Below are positions 6,863 through 12,402 of a DNA stretch of 14,106 bases, one piece after another; positions within the stretch are counted from its first letter, which is position 1; every line of letters starts with the position of its first letter. This DNA is from JAKQDP01 sp964536975 (GTDB lineage: Bacteria; Patescibacteriota; Patescibacteriia; 2-01-FULL-39-33). A model generated the notes under the pieces. That model saw nothing but the letters and a program-made list of their open reading frames with translations, made no database searches and had not been told where the DNA came from. Position numbers and translations under genes: made by a program. The stretch covers positions 1 through 14,106 of the forward strand of contig CAZHYS010000017.1 of the NCBI GenBank assembly GCA_964536975.1, given 5' to 3'.

Positions 6863-8173
6863 ATGAAACTTTTTTATCGCCGGGTTGTTTATGTGATTTT
6901 TGTCATTATTTTTTTGGTCGGCGCGCCGCTGGTCATTCTGTACACCCAGGGCTACCGCTACAACTTTCAGCGCAACCGCGTCCAAAAAACCGGCATCTTG
7001 ATCATCAGCTCTCTGCCGAAAAAAGCTGACATTTATCTCAACGGCAAAATCGTCGATGATCAGCAAGCGCCGGCGCGGCTGGAAAAAATTCTGCCAGCCG
7101 ATTATGATATCACTTTGTCCAAAGAGGGCTATCACGACTGGCAAAAACGATTGGCAGTCTACGAAAATTCTACCACCTTTGCCGAAGACGTGATTCTATG
7201 GAAGGATTCCATCCCCTTGCAGCTGGACACCAAAAATACTATTGATTGGAAAATTTCTCCGGATCGGCAAAAAATCTCGCTGATTGACGCCGAACAAAAA
7301 ATATCCGTATTTTCTATCGATGGAGAAAAATTTATTGACGTCAAAAATCAACCGACGCTCACCGCGCCAGCAATAATTGGCTGGTCCAACACCAGTAAAA
7401 AAATAATCATCCGAGACTCTGTTTCCGCCGGCAACAATTATTATCTTATCAATGTTGATGCGGACAATGGCGGCCAGATTTCAAAAATCGGCAATAAAAA
7501 TTATCTATCAATAAAATGGGATGCCGATAATGATAACGTGGTCTACGGCATCACCGCCGCCGGCTTGTGGCTGGTTGACTTGTTCACCAAGGAAGAAAAA
7601 TTGGTTATGACCGGAAAGATAGATGATTTCTGGGTCAAAGGAAATCAAATTTATACCGTTGCCGGCGACAAAATTTTGGATTTAAGTGAAAAAAGCGCTC
7701 CGGCCGTCCAGGCGGAAAGCGATGGCTATCGGCTGATTGATAAGAAAGGCGACAAATTGATCGCCAAGAACGATAGTCGTCAACGAATCGCCGTCTGGGA
7801 TTTAAGAAATTCCGGCAAAAACTTCTATCTAGATGCCAAAGATATGGATTGGCTCAATGACCAGTCGCTACTGTTTTTCAGCGATTGGGAAATTTGGATT
7901 TATAATTTTGAAGATGACGAACCAAAACTCATCACTCGGCTGGGCAAAAAGATTGTTCAAGCCATTTGGCACAAGAGCGGCCGGCATGTTGTTTTCGCTA
8001 CCGAAAATGAAATAAAAATAATTGAGTTGGATAACCGCGAATCGCGCAACATTATTGAGCTGGCCAATTTGCCACAGATAGATCATTTGTCGCTAGACGC
8101 CGGCGGCCGCAATCTTTATTTCGCCGGCCGCTACTCCGACCAGGAAGAATTTTTGAAGTTGAATATCAGATAG
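6863..8173 (+). CDS. Membrane-anchored PEGA domain / beta-propeller protein
   Basis: Probable surface protein of 436 residues, function unknown. One membrane segment lies near the N-terminus (about 8-27), with a basic KLFYRR start, so the rest should lie outside the membrane. A PEGA domain follows (about 43-105): GILIISSLPKKADIYLNGK, PARLEKILPADYDITLSKEGY and HDWQKRLAV. PEGA repeats are typical of surface layer-type proteins. The remainder (about 120-436) is a run of short beta-strand blocks of the kind seen in WD40/TolB/YncE-like propellers, for example KISPDRQKISLIDAEQKISV, IAVWDLRNSGK, WIYNF and DAGGRNLYFAGR. I see no catalytic motif. It begins two bases after the murA stop, so it is almost certainly co-transcribed, hinting at a link to the cell envelope. 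Confidence 0.85.
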   Translation: MKLFYRRVVYVIFVIIFLVGAPLVILYTQGYRYNFQRNRVQKTGILIISSLPKKADIYLNGKIVDDQQAPARLEKILPADYDITLSKEGYHDWQKRLAVYENSTTFAEDVILWKDSIPLQLDTKNTIDWKISPDRQKISLIDAEQKISVFSIDGEKFIDVKNQPTLTAPAIIGWSNTSKKIIIRDSVSAGNNYYLINVDADNGGQISKIGNKNYLSIKWDADNDNVVYGITAAGLWLVDLFTKEEKLVMTGKIDDFWVKGNQIYTVAGDKILDLSEKSAPAVQAESDGYRLIDKKGDKLIAKNDSRQRIAVWDLRNSGKNFYLDAKDMDWLNDQSLLFFSDWEIWIYNFEDDEPKLITRLGKKIVQAIWHKSGRHVVFATENEIKIIELDNRESRNIIELANLPQIDHLSLDAGGRNLYFAGRYSDQEEFLKLNIR

Positions 8174-8177
8174 GTCG

Positions 8178-8332
8178 AAAGTCTGTAAAGCTTGTGGTGA
8201 GCGAAGCCGAACCATCAGCAAGGTCATAATCAGTAATGGGTAATGGGTAATGGGTAATAAGTAATCAGTAATTGGAAACAATCGTAGAGACGCGATTTAT
8301 CGCGTCTCTGAAACTGGGAATTCGCGTCTCTA
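8178..8332 (+). repeat. Modular intergenic repeat, copy 1 (nonamers, heptamers, core, hairpin)
   Basis: Order of parts: two nonamer-like units (AAAGTCTGT, AAAGCTTGT; 8178-8195); a spacer containing TGAGCGAAGCC; seven tandem heptamers (8226-8274); a 33-bp core (8261-8293) that overlaps the last heptamers; and a hairpin AGAGACGCGA/TCGCGTCTCT (8286-8309, loop TTTA). A third arm TCGCGTCTCTA follows at 8322-8332. The core recurs at 12294-12326 on the other strand with one mismatch. It fills most of the space between the PEGA gene and the terminator at 8343. I see no coding capacity. Confidence 0.75.
8226..8274 (+). repeat. Heptamer tandem array (GTAATGG type)
   Basis: Seven consecutive 7-base units without gaps: ATAATCA, then GTAATGG three times, GTAATAA, GTAATCA and GTAATTG. 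The three central units are identical and the outer ones diverge in the last two or three bases, as expected for an array decaying from its edges. It lies inside the modular repeat at 8178-8332. Confidence 0.85.
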
Positions 8333-8342
8333 TTGAACAAAT

Positions 8343-8375
8343 AAAGACACCCCGAATACTTGGGGGCGTCTTTTT
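8343..8375. terminator. Terminator between convergent genes, possibly bidirectional
   Basis: AAAGAC (8343-8348) pairs with GTCTTT (8368-8373), and CCCC (8350-8353) pairs with GGGG (8363-8366), across one A.C mismatch. Plus-strand reading ends in TTTTT; minus-strand reading ends in TTTATTTGTT. It is 14 bases past the HIT gene stop (minus strand) and about 170 bases past the PEGA gene stop (plus strand), so its main client is probably the HIT gene. Confidence 0.8.
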
Positions 8376-8388
8376 GATATTTTTTATT

Positions 8389-8796
8389 TTATATTTGATT
8401 CTTTATCTTCTCTGCTATCTCCCCCGCCTTGCCGGCCGGATATTCTTTGCCCCGCCACAGCTCGTAACCGTCGCCGCTAAACCGTGGAATGATATGAAAA
8501 TGGACATGCCCGACAGCCTGTCCGGCAACCGGGCCATTATTCAAAGTCAAATTAAAACCCTCGGCGCCGACGCCAGACGTTATTGCCGGCGCGATTTTTT
8601 TCGCCACGGCAAAAACTTTTTCCGCCAGCTCTTCTGGCAAAGAGACCAAATTTTCGTAATGCTTTTTGGGAATGACCAAAGTGTGGCCAAAATTCACCGG
8701 CGTGATATCCAAAAACGCCAGCACTTCGTCATCCTCATAAACCTTGTAACTTGGGATTTCCCCTGCTATTATTTTGCAAAAAATGCAATTTTCCAT
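8389..8796 (-). CDS. HIT-family (HINT-like) nucleotide hydrolase
   Basis: Histidine-triad protein that hydrolyses purine nucleoside phosphoramidates or similar AMP conjugates; the physiological substrate in bacteria is usually unknown. I start it at ATG 8794-8796 (135 residues), where typical HINT sequences begin with CIFCKI. The open frame upstream to 8874 encodes an unrelated-looking extension. Visible features are CIFCKIIAGEIPSYKVYEDD (zinc-type Cys pair as in many bacterial HIT proteins), FLDITPVNFGHTLVIPKKH, and the triad GHVHFHIIPR with the catalytic central His. No Shine-Dalgarno site is seen; an AT-rich leader with TATAAA lies just upstream. It appears to be a single-gene transcript ending at the 8343-8375 terminator. 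Confidence 0.94.
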   Translation of the reverse strand: MENCIFCKIIAGEIPSYKVYEDDEVLAFLDITPVNFGHTLVIPKKHYENLVSLPEELAEKVFAVAKKIAPAITSGVGAEGFNLTLNNGPVAGQAVGHVHFHIIPRFSGDGYELWRGKEYPAGKAGEIAEKIKNQI

Positions 8797-8896
8797 ATTA
8801 TTTATTTTTATAATTAATGTGTATTCTCCCTCCCTTTTATAGGTGGGCTGCCCTGAGCGTAGCCAAACCGGCAATTGAGGTAGATATCATAATGAA

Positions 8897-8935
8897 TTTA
8901 CCCCCTCCTACCTCCCCCTTGGAAAGGGGGAGGAA
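8897..8935 (+). repeat. C-rich hairpin repeat, copy C
   Basis: A TTTA-led C-rich stretch followed by a perfect 10-bp stem, CCTCCCCCTT (8911-8920) with AAGGGGGAGG (8924-8933), loop GGA. It resembles the two copies at 10586-10697 but in the opposite orientation, so members of the family lie on both sides of the glycosyltransferase gene. There is no T-tract on either strand, so it is not a standard terminator. Confidence 0.65.
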
Positions 8936-8970
8936 AATGCAACAGTGCTAACACTGGTAATTCTTACAAA

Positions 8971-10587
8971 TTAATCCCCCAATTTATACAAGTATTCATT
9001 CTCGGTAATCTTTTCCACCAGCTTGGGAGTAAAGTCGGAATTATTTACAATGTAGTTTATTTCATTATCCGGATCAATGCTATAAAAATAAACCGGCGCC
9101 GCTTTGGCAATAAGTTTGATGTTTTCCAAATACTCCGCATCTTGCCAATAGAATATCACTTTCCGCTTGGGGAAAAAAACTTTATCGCTATAACTGCTGA
9201 CAATCACCGACTCCTCCTCGGTCAATGACCGGACTTGCTTATTGATTTGATGATAGCTTTTGACCGTGCCTCTCACGGCCGCCAAACTTTCCGGCCCTTT
9301 CAGCCAGACCGAACTAAACGACAAATAAAAAGCCACTAGCCCGACCGCGACACCAACGATAAATTTAAAATTGTCGTTTCTGATCCGATTGAAAATAGCG
9401 CCCAGGCAATAAACCGCCGGCGGAATCGCCAAGATATAAATCGGCAAAAGATAGCGGACTTGCGACGAGCCGATGAGCGGCCGCGCCATCAAATTGTTAT
9501 AGAAAAACCACGAACCGTAATACAAGAGCACTAATCCGGAAATAAGCGCCGCGACCAAAAGATAGATGTTTTCATTTTTTTTCAACCTTCCCTTGGCCCA
9601 TTGCCAAATGATTATCGCCGCGCCGATTACCGCCGGAATAAAATACCAGTAAAACATCCTCGCGTAATAATTAAAAAAATTATAAACGATATTTTTAAAG
9701 CTGAATCCGAACGGCGCCACCAGTTGCTTCAAAAAGCCAAAGAACTGATTTTCTCCGAGCAGCCGCTCGCTTCCTTCCGGCACGTAGCCGGTAGTAAACA
9801 TGTCGCCGTACAAATAATGCTGATATCCCAATACCGGCACAAAAGTCAGAAAAACAATAAACGCAAAGAGAGAGAAATTCGTCCAGGAAAACCGTTTGGA
9901 ATTGGCAATGAAAATAATCAATACCACCAGTCCCACCCACAACAAGTCCGTTGTCCTAATGGTGAGCGCCAATCCGATAAACAACGCGGAAAAGCCCAGC
10001 TTGGCAAAATCTTCCCGCCGAACAAAGCTAATAAGTAGAAAAAATCCGATGATTAGAAAATCCAGCGCCAAGACATTATTAAACAGCGAACGCGAATTAT
10101 AATACCAAAACGCCGGCATGATGATTAGGAGTAACGCCGAGTAAAAAGCGATTTCTTTGCTGAAAAATTCTTTGATCAAAAGATAAAAGAATATTATCCC
10201 GAAAATTGACACTAGCGGTACGATAAAAGGGATGATATTAATGGACAATATCTTGGCAAAAATCCTCCCGGTCAAAAGAAAACCGAGAAAGCTCGCCGGC
10301 GCGACGGCGTCATTTACGACCGTGGTGCTGCGCGGATGGACGAGGTTAAGCTCGCCGGAAATCTCGTTGAGCGGTTCGTCTTCCAAGAGCTGGCCGGATG
10401 AAAAATTTTTGATAAAAAAATAATTGGCCGTCTCGTCTGGCGTATTAAAAATCCACATATCGTTGTCCATCTTGGCTGGCCGCAAACTCCAATACATGCT
10501 GGCATACACGACAAAAAATACTGCCGCTACCGCCGCCAAAATAACAAGATAAGTTTTGCTTTCCAATCTCATATCTATATCATTCAT
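8971..10587 (-). CDS. GT-C-type multispanning membrane glycosyltransferase (PMT/ArnT-like)
   Basis: Probable transferase using polyprenyl-phosphate sugar donors to modify protein, lipid or cell-surface polymers. The 538-residue product has one N-terminal membrane segment (about 12-31), a first extracytoplasmic loop with TPDETANYFF (Asp51-Glu52, the acidic pair expected in GT-C enzymes), then about ten more membrane segments between 100 and 425. SSQVRYLLPIY (374-384) resembles the RYxLP motif of GT39/GT83 relatives. A soluble C-terminal domain of about 110 residues ends it. The donor and acceptor cannot be read from sequence. The first ATG (10585-10587) sits at the edge of a C-rich repeat, with GGGGAGG only two bases before it, too close for a good ribosome site. 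The in-frame ATG at 10570-10572 is an alternative. No neighbour shares an obvious pathway. Confidence 0.8.
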   Translation of the reverse strand: MNDIDMRLESKTYLVILAAVAAVFFVVYASMYWSLRPAKMDNDMWIFNTPDETANYFFIKNFSSGQLLEDEPLNEISGELNLVHPRSTTVVNDAVAPASFLGFLLTGRIFAKILSINIIPFIVPLVSIFGIIFFYLLIKEFFSKEIAFYSALLLIIMPAFWYYNSRSLFNNVLALDFLIIGFFLLISFVRREDFAKLGFSALFIGLALTIRTTDLLWVGLVVLIIFIANSKRFSWTNFSLFAFIVFLTFVPVLGYQHYLYGDMFTTGYVPEGSERLLGENQFFGFLKQLVAPFGFSFKNIVYNFFNYYARMFYWYFIPAVIGAAIIIWQWAKGRLKKNENIYLLVAALISGLVLLYYGSWFFYNNLMARPLIGSSQVRYLLPIYILAIPPAVYCLGAIFNRIRNDNFKFIVGVAVGLVAFYLSFSSVWLKGPESLAAVRGTVKSYHQINKQVRSLTEEESVIVSSYSDKVFFPKRKVIFYWQDAEYLENIKLIAKAAPVYFYSIDPDNEINYIVNNSDFTPKLVEKITENEYLYKLGD

Positions 10588-10648
10588 TCCCTCCCCTTGT
10601 CTGAACCTGCCTGCCGGCAGGCAGGGGGGGGATAGGGAGGAGTCTAAA
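10586..10648 (-). repeat. C-rich hairpin repeat, copy A, with an extra 20-bp palindrome
   Basis: Shares its ends with copy B (10653-10697): plus-strand ATTCCCTCCCCTTGTCTGAA at one side and a GGGATAGGGAGGAGTCTAAA-like block at the other. Between them sits a perfect 20-bp palindrome (10606-10625, half-site CCTGCCTGCC) that copy B lacks at the corresponding point. The start codon of the glycosyltransferase overlaps its left edge. Confidence 0.75.
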
Positions 10649-10652
10649 TTTT

Positions 10653-10697
10653 ATTCCCTCACCTTGTCTGAAGGGGAGGGATGGGGAGGGGTCTAAA
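10653..10697 (-). repeat. C-rich hairpin repeat, copy B
   Basis: Tandem partner of copy A, four bases away. CCCTC-A-CCTT pairs with AAGG-G-GAGGG around a GTCTG loop (10 positions, one A.G mismatch), followed by the shared GGGATGGGGAGGGGTCTAAA block. It lies between the tatD stop and the glycosyltransferase start. No T-tract follows on the minus strand. Confidence 0.75.
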
Positions 10698-10712
10698 ACA
10701 AAATCTCCTTAA

Positions 10713-11549
10713 TTATATTTTAAACAACTTAGCAGCATTTTGGCCAGTCTGCTCTATCACCTCAGCCAGAGATAAACTTTTTATCTCGGCAATTTTGGCC
10801 GCGACCAGCTCCACAAATACCGGCTCGTTCCGTTCGCCACGGTGCGGCTCCGGCGCCAGATAAGGACTGTCTGTTTCTATCAAAATCTTATCAAGGGGTG
10901 TATTCTTCGCGACCAATTGGAGCTCCTCGGCTTTTTTTCTAAAAGTGATTATGCCGGTCAGTCCGATATAAAACCCTAAGTCCAAAAATTTTTCGGCGGT
11001 CGGCCAATCGGCGCCAAAACAATGAATAACGCCGCGCGCGCCGACCGTTTTGACGATTTCCAAAATCTCTTGATAAGCTCCGAGTAGATCAGCCGCTTCT
11101 CCTCGCGCATGGAGGATGACCGGCAGATTTTTATCCTTGGCCAATTCCAAATGGCGGCAGAAATATTCCCGCTGGATTTTTTTGGCCGCGGCAACATCTT
11201 CCTCCAGCCGAAAATAGTCCAAGCCGGTCTCGCCGATAGCAACAACCTTTGGCTGATCCGCCAACGCGACAATACGATTAAATTCCGCATCAGGGTTGGC
11301 GGAAAAATCAGCGTGTTCAGCCGTTTCCAGCTCGTCGCGACGAGACTCGCCCAAATGGATGGGGTGGATGCCGGTCGCGGCAAAGAATCCAGGAAATTTT
11401 TCAGCAAGCGCGACGGCCTTTTGCGAAGTTTCAGCTTGTGAGCCGACATTTATCACTTTCATCCCCTTTTGCCGACAGCGCGCCGACACTTGATCAATGT
11501 CCTGATCAAATGCCGAAAAATTCAAATGAGCATGAGAATCAACCAGCAT
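10713..11549 (-). CDS. tatD: TatD-family metal-dependent DNase
   Basis: Cytosolic metal-dependent hydrolase of the amidohydrolase (TIM-barrel) superfamily; characterised relatives are 3'-5' exonucleases on DNA or RNA. I start it at ATG 11547-11549 (278 residues), where the family start MLVDSHAHLNF lies; the open frame continues to 11660 but overlaps cvpA. Metal ligands are visible as His6 and His8 (SHAHL), Glu107 (GETGLDYF), His147 (ILHARG), His176 (VIHCFG) and Asp227 (ETDSPYLAPEPHRGERNEP). The spacing is normal for a complete protein. It begins one base after the cvpA TAA stop with no Shine-Dalgarno site, so translational coupling is likely. In many bacteria tatD is next to metG; here metG is nearby but separated by cvpA and a repeat-rich gap. 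Confidence 0.96.
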   Translation of the reverse strand: MLVDSHAHLNFSAFDQDIDQVSARCRQKGMKVINVGSQAETSQKAVALAEKFPGFFAATGIHPIHLGESRRDELETAEHADFSANPDAEFNRIVALADQPKVVAIGETGLDYFRLEEDVAAAKKIQREYFCRHLELAKDKNLPVILHARGEAADLLGAYQEILEIVKTVGARGVIHCFGADWPTAEKFLDLGFYIGLTGIITFRKKAEELQLVAKNTPLDKILIETDSPYLAPEPHRGERNEPVFVELVAAKIAEIKSLSLAEVIEQTGQNAAKLFKI

Positions 11550-11550
11550 T

Positions 11551-12042
11551 TTAAGGTAGTAAATTGGTAAATATCTGGGTGGCCAAAACCAAAAAGTGAG
11601 CCACCCGCGACGCGTTAAGCGCGGTGATAAGCCACTCGGTAGAACCGGCGAACTTGGCAATGGCGTAAATGCCGGTGCCCAAAATCAATACTCCCTCTAC
11701 CAACCCGAGGAACATTCCGCCGACACGGTTAATTGTCTTTAGAAAAGGAATGATGGAAATAATGTCAAAAATTTTGTTCACCAGCCAAAAAACCAGCGCT
11801 ACCAGACGATTAACGATCAGAAAAATAGCGATAAAAGCAATGCTCTTGGCCAGGCCGACATTGCCCAAAATATGCGGCGCCAGCCAATCAGCGACCGGCA
11901 AATAAAAATTATTCGCCACCCAAATACCGGCGACTAGTCCTACTAAGGCGCCAATAGCGCCGATGAGCCCCATCACAAAACCGATCATCACGAAGACGAG
12001 AATGAGAGCGATTAAGATTACATCCGCGAGAGTGAAAAACAT
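11551..12042 (-). CDS. CvpA-family integral membrane protein
   Basis: Small integral membrane protein of 163 residues with four predicted membrane segments (about 5-22, 27-45, 65-90, 107-130). CvpA was named for a requirement in colicin V production in E. coli; its general role, possibly envelope homeostasis, is not settled. Features typical of the family are the Asp near the start (LADVILIALIL), the Gly-rich GFVMGLIGAIGALVGLVAGIW, and the late LKTINRVGGMFLGLVEGVLILG, matching the family pattern of a Leu/Asn then small-residue-rich last helix. The ATG at 12040-12042 has no Shine-Dalgarno site; instead a heptamer repeat array begins 9 bases upstream. tatD follows after a single base. Confidence 0.88.
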   Translation of the reverse strand: MFFTLADVILIALILVFVMIGFVMGLIGAIGALVGLVAGIWVANNFYLPVADWLAPHILGNVGLAKSIAFIAIFLIVNRLVALVFWLVNKIFDIISIIPFLKTINRVGGMFLGLVEGVLILGTGIYAIAKFAGSTEWLITALNASRVAHFLVLATQIFTNLLP

Positions 12043-12051
12043 GGAGGTAAA

Positions 12052-12079
12052 TTTCTAATTTCTAATATCTAATTTCTAA
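12052..12079 (-). repeat. Heptamer tandem array (TTTCTAA type) in the cvpA leader
   Basis: Four gapless 7-base units: TTTCTAA, TTTCTAA, TATCTAA, TTTCTAA on the plus strand. In the cvpA direction the units read TTAGAAA and begin 9 bases upstream of its start codon, so changes in unit number would alter promoter or leader spacing. Confidence 0.85.
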
Positions 12080-12100
12080 TCCGCCACGGCGGATAAATTT

Positions 12101-12178
12101 TCAAAAAACTTTCTTCTTTGCCGCCTTTGTCTTCTCCGCCGCCTTTGGAAATTCAGTGACAAAATCAAGCGTTTGCGA
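12101..12178 (-). pseudogene. Possible 3' remnant of a Lys/Ala-rich protein gene
   Basis: A minus-strand frame without a start codon encodes about 25 residues ending in EFPKAAEKTKAAKKKVF followed by TGA at 12101-12103. Lys/Ala-rich tails of this kind are common at the C-termini of nucleic-acid-binding proteins. The open frame ends upstream at a TAA (12179-12181), just before the inverted-repeat element at 12185-12251, so a gene may have been interrupted and eroded. The stretch is short and could be chance. Confidence 0.2.
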
Positions 12179-12184
12179 TTATTA

Positions 12185-12251
12185 TGTCATCCCGACTAAG
12201 TCCGCCACGGCGGACGCATGGAGGGATCCCTCCGCTTCGGTCGGGATGACA
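12185..12251. repeat. 67-bp nested-palindrome element with 12-bp terminal inverted repeats
   Basis: TGTCATCCCGAC (12185-12196) and its perfect complement GTCGGGATGACA (12240-12251) enclose two further perfect palindromic hairpins: GTCCGCC-AC-GGCGGAC (12200-12215) and GGAGGGATCCCTCC (12220-12233). Folded, this makes an outer stem with two arms. It resembles REP or MITE-type non-coding repeats. No direct target-site duplication was obvious. Confidence 0.8.
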
Positions 12252-12271
12252 CCGTGCTTGCCGAGTTCCGT

Positions 12272-12362
12272 ATAGACGTCCCGAGCGTTCGGGGCGTCTC
12301 TACGATTATTTCCAATTACTGATTACGACTTTATAGACTTTAAGGACTTTATGAACTTTTGA
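12272..12362 (-). repeat. Modular intergenic repeat, copy 2 (nonamers, core, hairpin)
   Basis: Read on the minus strand: nonamer units (AAAGTCCTT, AAAGTCTAT, AAAGTCGTA), then the 33-bp core (12326 down to 12294; 32 of 33 identical to 8261-8293), then a hairpin with AGACG/CGTCT and CCCGA/TCGGG arms. The order of parts is the same as in copy 1, but the GTAATGG heptamers are reduced to one or two units and the hairpin arm sequence differs after the GAGACGC boundary. Confidence 0.75.
12327..12362 (-). repeat. Nonamer tandem array
   Basis: On the plus strand GACTTTATA, GACTTTAAG, GACTTTATG and AACTTTTGA follow one another without gaps: four 9-base units, the first six bases nearly constant and the last three variable. 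It abuts the 33-bp core of the modular repeat. Confidence 0.75.
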
Positions 12363-12402
12363 CTTCTAACGTTCCATGTTATGCGTTATGCGTTATATAA
12401 TA

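Larger units (their letters stand above)
12043..12402. other. Repeat-rich intergenic region between cvpA and metG
   Basis: A 360-base gap without an intact gene. In order it holds a TTTCTAA heptamer array (12052-12079); the palindrome TCCGCC-AC-GGCGGA (12080-12093); a possible gene remnant (12101-12178, minus); a nested-palindrome element with 12-bp inverted ends (12185-12251); copy 2 of the modular repeat (12272-12362, minus), which includes a nonamer array; and a short heptamer run (12375-12402). No terminator with a clear T-tract and no strong promoter could be placed, although cvpA-tatD must either be read from here or continue from metG. Confidence 0.8.

Noticed and set aside
8226..8274. 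CRISPR array
   Set aside because: Units are 7 bases long with no spacers, and there are no cas genes in the window.
8272..8817. 181-codon plus-strand open frame
   Set aside because: It is antisense to the HIT-family gene, whose triad motif and conserved start are clear; the plus-strand product shows no recognisable motif.
8797..8874. N-terminal extension of the HIT protein
   Set aside because: HIT proteins start close to the CIFC motif; the extra 26 residues run through AT-rich promoter-like DNA and a repeat motif.
11550..11660. N-terminal extension of TatD to an ATG at 11660
   Set aside because: It would overlap cvpA by over 100 bases and precede the family start MLVDSHAHL; the ATG at 11549, one base after the cvpA stop, fits better.
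12043..12402. tRNA or other structural RNA gene
   Set aside because: The strong hairpins are explained by palindromic repeats; no cloverleaf with a T-arm GTTCRA and CCA-like end was found.
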